Below are positions 27,608 through 35,680 of a stretch of DNA of 64,000 nucleotides, in pieces. Positions within the stretch are counted from its first letter, which is position 1. Each line of letters opens with the position of its first letter. Position numbers and translations under genes: made by a program. The notes beneath the pieces were generated by a model. The model saw only the letters and a list, made by a program, of their open reading frames with translations. It ran no database searches and was not told the DNA's origin. The stretch is taken from NCBI RefSeq assembly GCF_009649785.1, contig NZ_WJOK01000013.1:1-64000 (forward strand), written 5' to 3'. This DNA is from Agrobacterium tumefaciens (GTDB lineage: Bacteria > Pseudomonadota > Alphaproteobacteria > Rhizobiales > Rhizobiaceae).

Positions 27608-28093
27608 TCATTTCCGGTTGCCGATTTGTGCACTGCGAACCACATCGCCCGGTTTGATGCCGTAGCGTTTGGCAGTGCCGCCATTCAGTTCAAGCACGAA
27701 TTTGACCGACCCACGGGAGCTGATGATCGCTTCTGAATGTGGCACGGCGTTTTCGTGGATATGGGTTATGCGCCCGTCCCGTGCGATGAACAGCATGTCG
27801 AGCGGAATGAGAGTATTCCTCATCCACATGGCTACATCCCGCTCCTTGCCGAAATCGAACAGCATACCGCTTCCAAGCGGCATGGACTTGCGAAACATAA
27901 GGCCCTGTTCGCGCTGGGCGTTGTCCAGCGCCAGTTCCGCAACAAATTCGTGGGTTTCTCCGGAGGCGGTCTCTATCGTCAGCGGTTCGGATTGAAACGT
28001 CTGCTGTTGTTGAGCCTGTGCTGCGCTTGAGAGCGTGAAAAAAAGAAGCGCCAGAACGGCGCTCTTCATCAAGTTGCGAAACACAGCGGCCAT
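27608..28093 (-). CDS. secreted DUF192 protein
   Basis: A 161-aa protein with a signal peptide (hydrophobic core about 10-22, cleavage after AQA near 27) and a DUF192 domain. Hallmarks: REQGLMFRKSMP, GMLFDFG, MWMRNTLIPLDMLFI and a later HSEAIISSRG. The family is widespread; its function is uncertain. The ATG overlaps the stop of the cold-shock gene (TGATG), so the two are translationally coupled, although a start at 28069 would keep the signal peptide too. Confidence 0.88.
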   Translation of the reverse strand: MAAVFRNLMKSAVLALLFFTLSSAAQAQQQQTFQSEPLTIETASGETHEFVAELALDNAQREQGLMFRKSMPLGSGMLFDFGKERDVAMWMRNTLIPLDMLFIARDGRITHIHENAVPHSEAIISSRGSVKFVLELNGGTAKRYGIKPGDVVRSAQIGNRK

Positions 28094-28671
28094 CAGTGCG
28101 ACATCCCGATCGGGGCCGGGTTGTCGGGGTGGATTTCCGCCGCCATCAAACCCTTGTCGCCATCGCCGAAGCGCACCAGCACCACTTGGCCCGGACGCAG
28201 TTCCGTGAGGCCGAAACGGCGCAGCGTCTCCATATGCACGAAAATATCTTCAGTGCCTTCGCCGCGCGTCAAGAAGCCAAAACCCTTGGTGCGGTTGAAC
28301 CACTTGACGATTGCACGCTCAAGCCCGCTTGACGGCGTAACCTGCACATGGGTGCGCACCGGCGGCAGCTGCGACGGGTGAACGGCGGTGGACTGATCCA
28401 TCGACAGGATGCGGAAGGCCTGAAAGCCGCGGTCACGCCGCTGGATGAGGGCAACGATGCGCGTACCCTCGAGAATGGTCTGATACCCATCGCGACGCAG
28501 GCAGGAGACATGCAGCAGCACGTCCTGCATGCCATTGTCAGGCACGATAAAGCCGAAACCCTTGGCAACGTCGAACCATTTCACCGCGCCGGTGATTTCG
28601 GTCAGGTCCACGGCATCGGCCGAAAGGTCCTCGACATCGACTATCGTTTTCGATGACATCCTATCAGCCAT
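28093..28671 (-). CDS. double cold-shock domain protein
   Basis: A 192-aa protein with two CspA-type domains. The first carries GAVKWFDVAKGFGFIVPDN (about 28-46), the second AIVKWFNRTKGFGFLTRGE (about 119-137); both hold the RNP1-like KGFGF. Family members bind RNA or single-stranded DNA. The linker is Pro-rich. Twin-domain forms are typical of alphaproteobacteria. It is co-transcribed with the DUF192 gene. Confidence 0.92.
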   Translation of the reverse strand: MADRMSSKTIVDVEDLSADAVDLTEITGAVKWFDVAKGFGFIVPDNGMQDVLLHVSCLRRDGYQTILEGTRIVALIQRRDRGFQAFRILSMDQSTAVHPSQLPPVRTHVQVTPSSGLERAIVKWFNRTKGFGFLTRGEGTEDIFVHMETLRRFGLTELRPGQVVLVRFGDGDKGLMAAEIHPDNPAPIGMSH

Positions 28672-28861
28672 ATCCTGCCAACCCCTCGATTACGCGCCAC
28701 ACACCGGTCAACTGATTCCTGTGTACCAGATTAACATCTTGGTAACGGTTCCACGCAAGCCCTAGTTTTTGATTTGCGTAGCTGCTTTTATGTCGCCGTC
28801 CTTGTCCGGGGCTTGCGATCATGCGTTTATGGCCCGGAAAAGCGTATTGGAGAGGAAGAAA

Positions 28862-29302
28862 ATGCGGTATCTGCACACGATGGTTCGCGTCAAAGACCTT
28901 GGCGAATCAATGAAATTCTATTGCGACCTGATGGGTCTCGAGGAAATACGCCGGATCGAAAACGAAAAAGGCCGTTTCACTCTGGTTTTTCTTGCAGCGC
29001 GCGACGATATCTCTGCGGCGCGGGAAAAAAAGGCGCCTTCCCTTGAACTCACCTACAACTGGGACACCGAAGATTACACCGGCGGCCGCAATTTCGGGCA
29101 CCTGGCCTATGAGGTCGACAATATTTACGACTTCTGTGCCCACCTTCAGCAAAATGGCGTCGTGATCAACCGGCCGCCGCGTGACGGTCACATGGCCTTC
29201 GTTCGTTCGCCCGACGGTATTTCCTTCGAAATCTTGCAGAAGGGCGAAAGCCTCGCGCCAGCCGAACCGTGGATATCTATGCAGAATACGGGTTCCTGGT
29301 AG
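28862..29302 (+). CDS. gloA: glyoxalase I-like (lactoylglutathione lyase) VOC protein
   Basis: A 146-aa vicinal-oxygen-chelate protein. The four metal ligands of glyoxalase I are at the expected places: H5, E62, H80 and E123. The start MRYLHTMVRV and the LELTYNW segment are typical of the enzyme that converts the methylglyoxal-glutathione hemithioacetal to S-lactoylglutathione. ATG at 28862 has GGAGAGGAAG upstream, so the open frame from 28769 is not used. Confidence 0.92.
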   Translation: MRYLHTMVRVKDLGESMKFYCDLMGLEEIRRIENEKGRFTLVFLAARDDISAAREKKAPSLELTYNWDTEDYTGGRNFGHLAYEVDNIYDFCAHLQQNGVVINRPPRDGHMAFVRSPDGISFEILQKGESLAPAEPWISMQNTGSW

Positions 29303-29458
29303 GGGTTTTCCCGACCAGAAGCGACGATTTCGGTCACTCTTGCCTTGTCCGGATGGGTTGAGGCATAGTCCGCGAATCGAAACGGCATGCCTGTTTTGAA
29401 AAAGCAGACGATTCCGTTCCCGTGCTGCTGTTGTAAATGCAAGATACGGAGGCCACCC

Positions 29459-30715
29459 ATGAAAGCTGTCGATAGCGCGAAAGGACGCGTTGCCTGTCAG
29501 CGTCTTGTTGTCGCGGTTTCGTTGCTCGGGCTTGCCGGATGCGTTTCAGCGGTGACGGATGACGACATGGCTGCCAACAGCAAAAAGCCGGCGATTTCCG
29601 CCGAGCAGAAGGCGCAGGCGGCATCGGCGGTTCATAGTCCGGCCGCCAAACAGCAGCAGGGGCATTACGTGGATCCCGCCGTGGCCTCCGCAACCGGCGG
29701 GGCCGTTGCGGCCCAGCCGCAGGCGCCCGGTGGCCCCGCACAAGGCTACGGTGCCGCCGCCGATATTGGCGGCCTGACGACGCAGCCGACGGCGATTTCC
29801 GCGGGTACATCAAGCATATATTCAAGCAGACCTGCCGTTGCGGCGGGAGCTACAGCCGCAGCGGGCGCACCTTCCCAGGGGATCGCGCCCGCCGTCAGCA
29901 GCGTCTATTCGGCACCAGTGCAGGCGACACAGCCGCAACCGGTATCCGCAACGGGACAAGTGCCGACTGCCGTGCCGGTACCGGCAGAACAGCACAGCGA
30001 AAACCGTCAGGCGGTTCCCGTACCAGCGCCGCAAAATGCGTCGGAACAGCTCGCAGCTGCTTCAGCACAGTCTTCTGGAGCCGCAAAACGGGCAGGCGAG
30101 GGGCAGGAAAGTGAGGGCACAGTAGTGCCGCTGGCAGCTTTCTTCGCCGGTGCGGCCAAGAAGCGCCTTCCGAAAATGATCGAAAACGGTACGGCGGAGA
30201 ATACGCAGGTTGCGGCGCTCTCCGGCGGATCGGACAGGACGATGGGTATAGCGCTTTCCGGCCGTTCGATGATGTCTGACGAATTCGACGATGCGCATCT
30301 CGAAGACGAGGATGACCAGCCGGCCGGCCTGATGAAGCTTGCCTCGCTCTCCGGCCTCACCCGAGTTTCTCCGAACGGGCTTTTCCTGCAGACCGATCAT
30401 GTTGAAGTCGGTTGTTTCAAGCCGGAACTGGTGCGCATGATCAAGGATGTCGAGCGCCACTACAACAGCCCGGCCATCGTCACCTCGGGTTATCGCCCGC
30501 CAAAGGGCATAAGGCAGGGTTCCAAGCACTACACCTGCGATGCAGCCGACATCCAGATCAAGGGCGTTTCCAAATGGGAGCTTGCGTCCTATCTGCGCTC
30601 GATGCCGCAGCGTGGTGGTGTAGGCACCTATTGCCACACCGAATCGGTTCACATGGATACGGGCGAAGCCAGAGACTGGAACTGGCGCTGCCGCCGCACC
30701 GCCCCGCGTAAATAA
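29459..30715 (+). CDS. lipoprotein with C-terminal M15/DUF882-like peptidase domain
   Basis: A 418-aa envelope protein. A lipobox LAGC puts the lipidated cysteine at residue 28. A long low-complexity linker rich in Ala, Pro, Gln and Ser (about 35-230) follows, then a C-terminal domain with SGYRPP, SKHYTCDAADIQ and CHTESVHMD, the zinc-ligand pattern of M15_3 (YcbK-like) peptidases. These act on peptidoglycan peptides or its precursors. GGAGG stands before the ATG at 29459. The linker would let the domain reach through the periplasm. Confidence 0.85.
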   Translation: MKAVDSAKGRVACQRLVVAVSLLGLAGCVSAVTDDDMAANSKKPAISAEQKAQAASAVHSPAAKQQQGHYVDPAVASATGGAVAAQPQAPGGPAQGYGAAADIGGLTTQPTAISAGTSSIYSSRPAVAAGATAAAGAPSQGIAPAVSSVYSAPVQATQPQPVSATGQVPTAVPVPAEQHSENRQAVPVPAPQNASEQLAAASAQSSGAAKRAGEGQESEGTVVPLAAFFAGAAKKRLPKMIENGTAENTQVAALSGGSDRTMGIALSGRSMMSDEFDDAHLEDEDDQPAGLMKLASLSGLTRVSPNGLFLQTDHVEVGCFKPELVRMIKDVERHYNSPAIVTSGYRPPKGIRQGSKHYTCDAADIQIKGVSKWELASYLRSMPQRGGVGTYCHTESVHMDTGEARDWNWRCRRTAPRK

Positions 30716-30858
30716 TCTCGCGCCGCATTCTCGAACCATCAAAGCTTGCGCGTTGCTCGCCCGAAATTCTGCCGGCATGGAAATCACGGCATGCAGACAG
30801 GGTGCGCCACATGCTGTAGGAGACGGTTTCCCGACCCTATGCGCATGGTGCTTTCCGA

Positions 30859-31602
30859 ATGCTGCCGATATCCGCTTTTCCCGTTTACATCATCTCCATC
30901 GCCAGAGCGCGCGCCCGTCTTGAAAAGATGCTGAACGGAGCATCAGGTCTTGGGCTAGATTTGCGCCCGGTGGAAGGTGTTGACGGTAAGACCATTCCCG
31001 CTGCCGAATGGACGGATTTTAACAGGCGCGGCTTTGAGCTTCGCAACGGCCGTCATGCCTTGCCTGGGGAGTATGGCTGTTATGCCAGCCATATCAAGGC
31101 ACTGGAGATATTCCTCGCCACGGATGTGCCGGTTGCCGTGATCGTTGAGGATGATGTTGCCTTCACGCCTGACTTCTCCGATCGGGTCAAGGCAATGATC
31201 GCGATCATGCCTGAGAATTCCATCGTAAAGCTGACCAATCACCGCCACAGAGGTTTCAGAGCTAGGAAGACCAGCGCTCTCGGAGACAAGCTGGGGCGCT
31301 GCATATACGGGCCACAGGGATCGTCGGCCTGCTATATCATCTCACGCGGTGGAGCGGAGAAGTTTCTGAAAGCGGCAAGGGTGATGACGCTGCCTTTCGA
31401 CCGGGCGCTGGAATGCGGCTGGGGTTACGGCACGCATGTATACGTCACCGAAAAAGATTTTCTGCCTTTCGGCGATCCGGACACGCTGGTCGGCACGCGC
31501 GCGGAATATCGCGGCAGCAAATTTGCCCGGTTGAACCGGGTGCCAGCCTATCTCTCCAGTTTTTATGACAATATTGCGCGGTATGTGTACGCCTATCTGT
31601 AG
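30859..31602 (+). CDS. GT25 family glycosyltransferase
   Basis: A 247-aa protein with the GT25 (LPS beta-galactosyltransferase) pattern: the early PVYIISIARARAR start, GEYGCYASH at 70-78 and the metal-binding EDD at 97-99, then SSACYIISRGGA. Such enzymes add sugars to lipooligosaccharide or other surface glycans. It stands alone, away from any LPS cluster, so the acceptor is not evident. Confidence 0.85.
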   Translation: MLPISAFPVYIISIARARARLEKMLNGASGLGLDLRPVEGVDGKTIPAAEWTDFNRRGFELRNGRHALPGEYGCYASHIKALEIFLATDVPVAVIVEDDVAFTPDFSDRVKAMIAIMPENSIVKLTNHRHRGFRARKTSALGDKLGRCIYGPQGSSACYIISRGGAEKFLKAARVMTLPFDRALECGWGYGTHVYVTEKDFLPFGDPDTLVGTRAEYRGSKFARLNRVPAYLSSFYDNIARYVYAYL

Positions 31603-31613
31603 AGGGAGGCCGC

Positions 31614-32093
31614 TTAACGCACGAAATCTTCCCTCTGGACCGCTTTGCGGCCCGTGAGGCTTTCTTTTTGGATGCTGAAGAAAATCGGCTTGGTGGAGTC
31701 TGTTCCATTTTCGTGCGGATGGATCGTTGAGCCTCCCGGCTCCCACCAGTTCGGGTGTTTCTGGATCAGAGACCAGGCGTAGATCCGCTCGCTTTGCCAT
31801 TGCTCGTTATCTTCAAGCTCCTGATAGAGGCCATGGAGAATTACGCTTGTCCATGTGCTGGTGTTTTTGACCTCATCAACCTGAAGGCAAACATGAGGGT
31901 TCAGGCGCATATTCTCTATCTTGGCTCCCATCATCGAGAAGCTGTAGACTCCACCCTCGTGAAACACGAAATGGATCGGCACCACATAGGGCCTGTCATG
32001 ATCGATACAGGCAAGATGCCCGAAGCTCATCCGGGAAAGGAATGCGATGCATTCCGCCGATGTCATTTCTTCCAGATGGACACTTGACGCCAT
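31614..32093 (-). CDS. pyridoxamine 5'-phosphate oxidase-like flavin-binding protein
   Basis: A 159-aa split-barrel protein of the PNPOx-like FMN-binding family. The LSRMSFGHLACIDHDRPYVVPIHF segment (core FGHLAC and PYVVPI) is the usual phosphate/flavin-binding start. The ATG at 32093 has GGAG about 8 nt upstream and is preferred to 32123. Reaction not known. The next gene upstream is the 95-aa hypothetical at 32127. Confidence 0.85.
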   Translation of the reverse strand: MASSVHLEEMTSAECIAFLSRMSFGHLACIDHDRPYVVPIHFVFHEGGVYSFSMMGAKIENMRLNPHVCLQVDEVKNTSTWTSVILHGLYQELEDNEQWQSERIYAWSLIQKHPNWWEPGGSTIHPHENGTDSTKPIFFSIQKESLTGRKAVQREDFVR

Positions 32094-32126
32094 GATGATC
32101 ACTCCGTTCTGGGCAGGCGACAACGA

Positions 32127-32414
32127 TCATCTGATCGCGCCGCCTTCATTTTCCCATCTCTCGACAGCCGGGCTTCCGGATTTTTGGGTAGACTGAAATA
32201 TGTCCCGGTTCTTATGGTGAGGAGCCGACGCAGCCGGGATTGGTTTACGCCTGCCGGAACCACGTCGAATGGCGGCGATCAGAACTGGCCTGCACGCGTC
32301 GAATTTCGACGAACCGCATAACGTTGCAGCACCCTTTTCAAGCCTGTCGATCGCCTTGACGAGCAGTGGCGCACGATCTGGATCGACATTTCGTTTTCGA
32401 TTGGTGGAAGACAT
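32127..32414 (-). CDS. small basic hypothetical protein
   Basis: A 95-aa Arg/Lys-rich protein of unknown function. ATG at 32414 has AAAGGAGGACG upstream, close to an ideal Shine-Dalgarno, which is the main support for its being real; the longer frame to 32450 lacks this. Two cysteines (CGSSKFDAC) lie near residues 34-42. It lies about 30 bp upstream of the flavin-binding protein gene on the same strand. Confidence 0.6.
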   Translation of the reverse strand: MSSTNRKRNVDPDRAPLLVKAIDRLEKGAATLCGSSKFDACRPVLIAAIRRGSGRRKPIPAASAPHHKNRDIFQSTQKSGSPAVERWENEGGAIR

Positions 32415-32650
32415 TTCGTCCTCCTTTGGTTGGGGCCAAGGCAGATGCACCTTTACATAACAGCGCCCGCTTCAAATGCTGCCATTGATTTATTCTGCGC
32501 TCTATATGAGGGATGCGCAAGCACATAGCTTGTCTGGAAACCATCCATGAAGTGCTGCAGCTGCTACTGTACCACCGGCACACAAAGCGCGTTCCGTTGC
32601 ACATGGAATCGGCGCGCGGGCGCGATTTTCCGTATTTTGTCGTAAATTTT

Positions 32651-33232
32651 CTAGCCTGGTTGTTTCAGCACGAGTTTTGTCAAAAGGTCGATCTGCTGCT
32701 GCTGTTTATCGACGAGGGCTTTCAGCTCGATAGAGCGCATCCGATCGAACTTATCGTGCAGCGCCATTATTTCGATCTCTGCCTTCAGATTGACCTCGTA
32801 GTCATGTGCGGCGTCGATCCGATCCTTGGCCGCATGTCGGTTCTGGCTCATCATGATCACCGGCGCCTGAACCGCTGCGAGCATGGATAAGATGAGGTTG
32901 AGGAAAATGAACGGGTAGGGATCGAAGGCGTTCGAAGCCGCGATGATGTTTGCGCTCAGCCATATCGCAAGCAAAGCCGCAAATATAAGGATAAAGGTCC
33001 AGGAACCACCGAATTTGGCAACCGCATCCGCAAGCCGCTGGCCGGGCGTCAGTCTCTCGTCGAAAACCGCATTCGCGTCCGCCGAGATGGTGCGCCTTGC
33101 TGCAAGACGACGAAATATTGCTTTTTCCCTGTCCGGCAGCAGCTCAAGCGGTTTCCCCAGATAACGGCTCGCTCCCTCCGCCAGGTCCTGAGGTATGAGC
33201 ATGTCACTGTCGTCTTCGATACGGGTTGCCAT
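32651..33232 (-). CDS. DUF1003 membrane protein
   Basis: A 193-aa protein of the DUF1003 family: soluble N-terminus, two membrane helices (about 75-97 and 106-128) and a C-terminal helix with coiled-coil character. The hallmark DPYPFIFLNL...AVQAPVIMMSQNR spans the second helix. Function unknown. ATG at 33232 has GGGAGAAAG upstream. Confidence 0.88.
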   Translation of the reverse strand: MATRIEDDSDMLIPQDLAEGASRYLGKPLELLPDREKAIFRRLAARRTISADANAVFDERLTPGQRLADAVAKFGGSWTFILIFAALLAIWLSANIIAASNAFDPYPFIFLNLILSMLAAVQAPVIMMSQNRHAAKDRIDAAHDYEVNLKAEIEIMALHDKFDRMRSIELKALVDKQQQQIDLLTKLVLKQPG

Positions 33233-33542
33233 CGTTCTTTCTCCCTTGGCTCGCGTCACTCCGACGACCGCCTCCGGACCGAAGGTCGCCCCTACACGGA
33301 TCAGGTATTAGCACACGCCATCGTACCATGCTTTGCATTGAGCTGCCTTATCGGCCGGTTCGCGAGCCAGGGGACGGCGTGTCAGGGAGGGCGGCGATTT
33401 GCGTTCTTCTGGGAGGCAGTTTCAGGGACGAGATCTGTCGTAACGCAACTTCAAGTCACGCGGCGCAAGCGCATATCGTTACCGCCAGCGAACATATCGA
33501 TGGGCATTATGCGTCTTAACTTACTGATATCTTTGATAAAGG
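33233..33542. other. intergenic stretch without a recognisable gene
   Basis: About 310 bp between the DUF1003 gene and tRNA-Lys. The plus-strand open frames here have no Shine-Dalgarno and read as low-complexity arginine-rich shadows. I see no hairpin with a T-run and no repeat. Confidence 0.5.
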
Positions 33543-33618
33543 TGGTGAGAGCGCAGGGATTCGAACCCTGGACCTACTGATTAAAAGTCAGTTGCTCTAC
33601 CGGCTGAGCTACGCTCTC
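33543..33618 (-). tRNA. tRNA-Lys (anticodon TTT)
   Basis: Acceptor arms GAGAGCG and CGCTCTC pair, discriminator A and CCA are encoded (complement TGG at 33543-33545). The anticodon stem encloses CTTTTAA, giving TTT. D-arm TAGCTCAGCCGGTAGAGC and T-loop TTCGAAT are normal. Confidence 0.97.
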
Positions 33619-33655
33619 CCGTGTCGGGGCTGGGATGCCCTTCGGAAGTGCGCGG

Positions 33656-33684
33656 AACATAGGTAGAGCGATCCGTTCGGTCAA
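33656..33684 (-). promoter_or_regulatory. promoter of tRNA-Lys
   Basis: On the minus strand TTGACC (33684-33679), a 17-bp spacer and TATGTT (33661-33656), at good distance from the tRNA 5' end at 33618. A clear sigma-70 type promoter. Confidence 0.65.
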
Positions 33685-33779
33685 CCCAAAAAAAGCGCTT
33701 TCTACAATCAATCCGGTTTTTTTTGTCGCACCCCCGAAAAGGTGATTGGAGAGAGGGGGCGGCTGGGGATAAAAGCGGC

Positions 33780-33935
33780 TTCAGACATGTCTGGCAAACG
33801 GGTGAAATCGTTTTGCGGCAATGGCATGCGCCAAAATGAGAGCGTGAAACGCGGCGAATCTCGGGAATCGCGACGTGCCTTGCTGATCTTTTTGCGCGTG
33901 ACGTTATCCCAAAACCGATTCCCGCTTTTGGGAGA
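33780..33935. repeat. palindromic intergenic repeat upstream of ccdA
   Basis: The gap 33685-33944 has no gene but has mosaic sequence of the sort scattered in Rhizobiales genomes. Its clearest part is TCCCAAAA (33907-33914) pairing with TTTTGGGA (33926-33933). The right arm runs into GGGAGA, the Shine-Dalgarno of ccdA. Family membership is from memory of similar sequence and not tested. Confidence 0.45.
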
Positions 33936-33944
33936 CATGCGTCA

Positions 33945-34706
33945 ATGCGGAGTTCTTTCTTGTCGATTGCCGATATTTCCCTGTTCAGCGCGCTTCTGGC
34001 CGGTGCCCTTTCATTTCTGTCGCCCTGCGTCCTGCCGTTGGTGCCGCCTTACCTCTGCTATATGGCCGGTGTTTCGGTGGAGCAGTTCAGGACGGAGAAT
34101 ACCGCGCCGCGGCCTGAAATCCGCAGGGCCGTGCTGTTTTCGGCTTTCTTCTTCACGCTCGGTTTTGCCACGGTCTTCGTGGCGCTGGGTGCCGGTGCTT
34201 CGACGATCGGCACGCTGTTGCGCCAGAACCTCGATATTCTCGCCAAGATTGGCGGTTTCATCATCATCCTGATGGGCCTTAACTTTCTCGGTGTTTTCCG
34301 CATTGGCCTGTTTTCGCGTGAGGCGCGGTTTCAGGGGGCGGGCAAACCGGCTACGCTTTCCGGCGCCTATGTCATGGGCCTTGCCTTTGCCTTCGGCTGG
34401 ACGCCCTGCATCGGTCCTGTCCTCGGCGCGATCCTCGGCGTTGCCGCCTCGCGTGACACGGTTGGAGATGGCGCGATGCTGCTTGCGGTCTATTCGCTTG
34501 GCCTTGCGGTGCCATTCTGGATTGCTGCAGCCTTTTCCGGTTCCTTCATGCGTTTCCTCGTCCGTTTCCGCCGCCATCTCGGTCTTGTGGAAAAGCTGAT
34601 GGGTGTGTTGCTGGTGCTCACCGGCCTCGCTTTCATGACCGGTTTCATCACCAATGTGGCGATCTGGTTCCAGGAGACCTTTCCGATCCTGATGAAAATC
34701 GGCTAA
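33945..34706 (+). CDS. ccdA: CcdA, cytochrome c biogenesis thiol-disulfide transporter
   Basis: A 253-aa protein with about six membrane helices. The redox cysteines are C28 in LSPCVLPL and C153 in WTPCIGP, both in the conserved Pro-rich settings of CcdA. It moves electrons from cytoplasmic thioredoxin to periplasmic thiol proteins for cytochrome c maturation. GGGAGA lies 9 nt before the ATG and belongs to the arm of a repeat. The AEC transporter follows after a hairpin. Confidence 0.93.
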   Translation: MRSSFLSIADISLFSALLAGALSFLSPCVLPLVPPYLCYMAGVSVEQFRTENTAPRPEIRRAVLFSAFFFTLGFATVFVALGAGASTIGTLLRQNLDILAKIGGFIIILMGLNFLGVFRIGLFSREARFQGAGKPATLSGAYVMGLAFAFGWTPCIGPVLGAILGVAASRDTVGDGAMLLAVYSLGLAVPFWIAAAFSGSFMRFLVRFRRHLGLVEKLMGVLLVLTGLAFMTGFITNVAIWFQETFPILMKIG

Positions 34707-34710
34707 GCCT

Positions 34711-34733
34711 CCCCGCGTATTTCATACGCGGGG
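34711..34733 (+). other. hairpin overlapping the AEC transporter Shine-Dalgarno
   Basis: CCCCGCGTAT (34711-34720) and ATACGCGGGG (34724-34733) form a perfect 10-bp stem with a 3-nt loop. The right arm runs into GGGGGAAAG, the only candidate ribosome binding site for GTG at 34742. There is no T-run, so it is not an ordinary terminator. Confidence 0.55.
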
Positions 34734-34741
34734 GAAAGACT

Positions 34742-35680
34742 GTGGCCGATATCGTCGGATTGCTTTTGCCGTTTTTCGGCCTGATCTTCATCGGCTACGG
34801 CGCGGCGCGCATAACGAAACAGCCGGTCGAGGCGATGGGCTGGCTGAACACCTTCATCATCTATGCGGCGCTTCCGGCGCTGTTTTTCAAGCTGGTGTCG
34901 AAAACGCCGGTGGAAGAACTGACGCGCATGGATTTCGTTGCCGCCAGTCTTGCCTGCACCTACGGCATTTTCTTGGCTGTGTTCCTGATCGGCCGGTTCG
35001 TGAGAAAGAACAATCTCGCCGAAACGACGATCCAGAGTTTCGCGGCAAGCTACGGCAATATTGGCTATATGGGTCCGGGGCTTGCGCTTCTGGCGCTCGG
35101 TGAAAAAGCGGCAGTGCCCGTCGCGCTGATCGTCTGTCTCGAAAACGCCGCCCATTTCATCGTCGCACCGGCGATGATGGCGGTTGCGGGCGGTGACAAG
35201 CGCTCTGCAGCAAGGCTTGCGCTGGATGTGGCGCGCAAGGTCATTACTCACCCGTTCATCGTGTCGGTAATCGCCGGTTTTCTGGCCGCTTCGCTTTCAT
35301 GGCAGCCGCCGGAGGCGGTGCAGCGGCTGGTGGATTATCTGGCGCAATCGGCGGCACCCTGCGCTCTGTTTGCCATGGGTGTCACGCTGGCGCTGCGGCC
35401 AATGAAGCGGGTGCCGGTCGAAATCAGCTATATCGTCCCGGCAAAGCTTATCCTGCATCCGCTTGCCGCTTATCTTGTGCTCTCGTCGCTCGGGCGGTTC
35501 GAACCGGTATGGATCTATTCCGCCGTGCTGCTTGCGGGCTTGCCGACCGCGACAAATGTCTTCGTCATCGGCCAGCAATATCACGTCTGGCAGGAGAGGG
35601 CGTCGGCGACGATCCTGATCTCGACGGTGCTTTCGGTCTTCACGCTGACGGGCGTGGTTTATTTCATCCAGCCTTTTTGA
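34742..35680 (+). CDS. AEC family transporter (auxin efflux carrier-like)
   Basis: A 312-aa protein with about ten membrane helices in the AEC fold: an N-terminal half up to about 140 and a C-terminal half with ALFAMGVTLA and LPTATNVFVIGQQY, the typical cross-over motifs. Bacterial AEC proteins carry organic acids such as malate or malonate, and auxin transport is only a possibility. Start is GTG at 34742, whose ribosome binding site is part of a hairpin. The 3' end overlaps the convergent UbiH-type gene by 17 nt. Confidence 0.9.
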   Translation: MADIVGLLLPFFGLIFIGYGAARITKQPVEAMGWLNTFIIYAALPALFFKLVSKTPVEELTRMDFVAASLACTYGIFLAVFLIGRFVRKNNLAETTIQSFAASYGNIGYMGPGLALLALGEKAAVPVALIVCLENAAHFIVAPAMMAVAGGDKRSAARLALDVARKVITHPFIVSVIAGFLAASLSWQPPEAVQRLVDYLAQSAAPCALFAMGVTLALRPMKRVPVEISYIVPAKLILHPLAAYLVLSSLGRFEPVWIYSAVLLAGLPTATNVFVIGQQYHVWQERASATILISTVLSVFTLTGVVYFIQPF

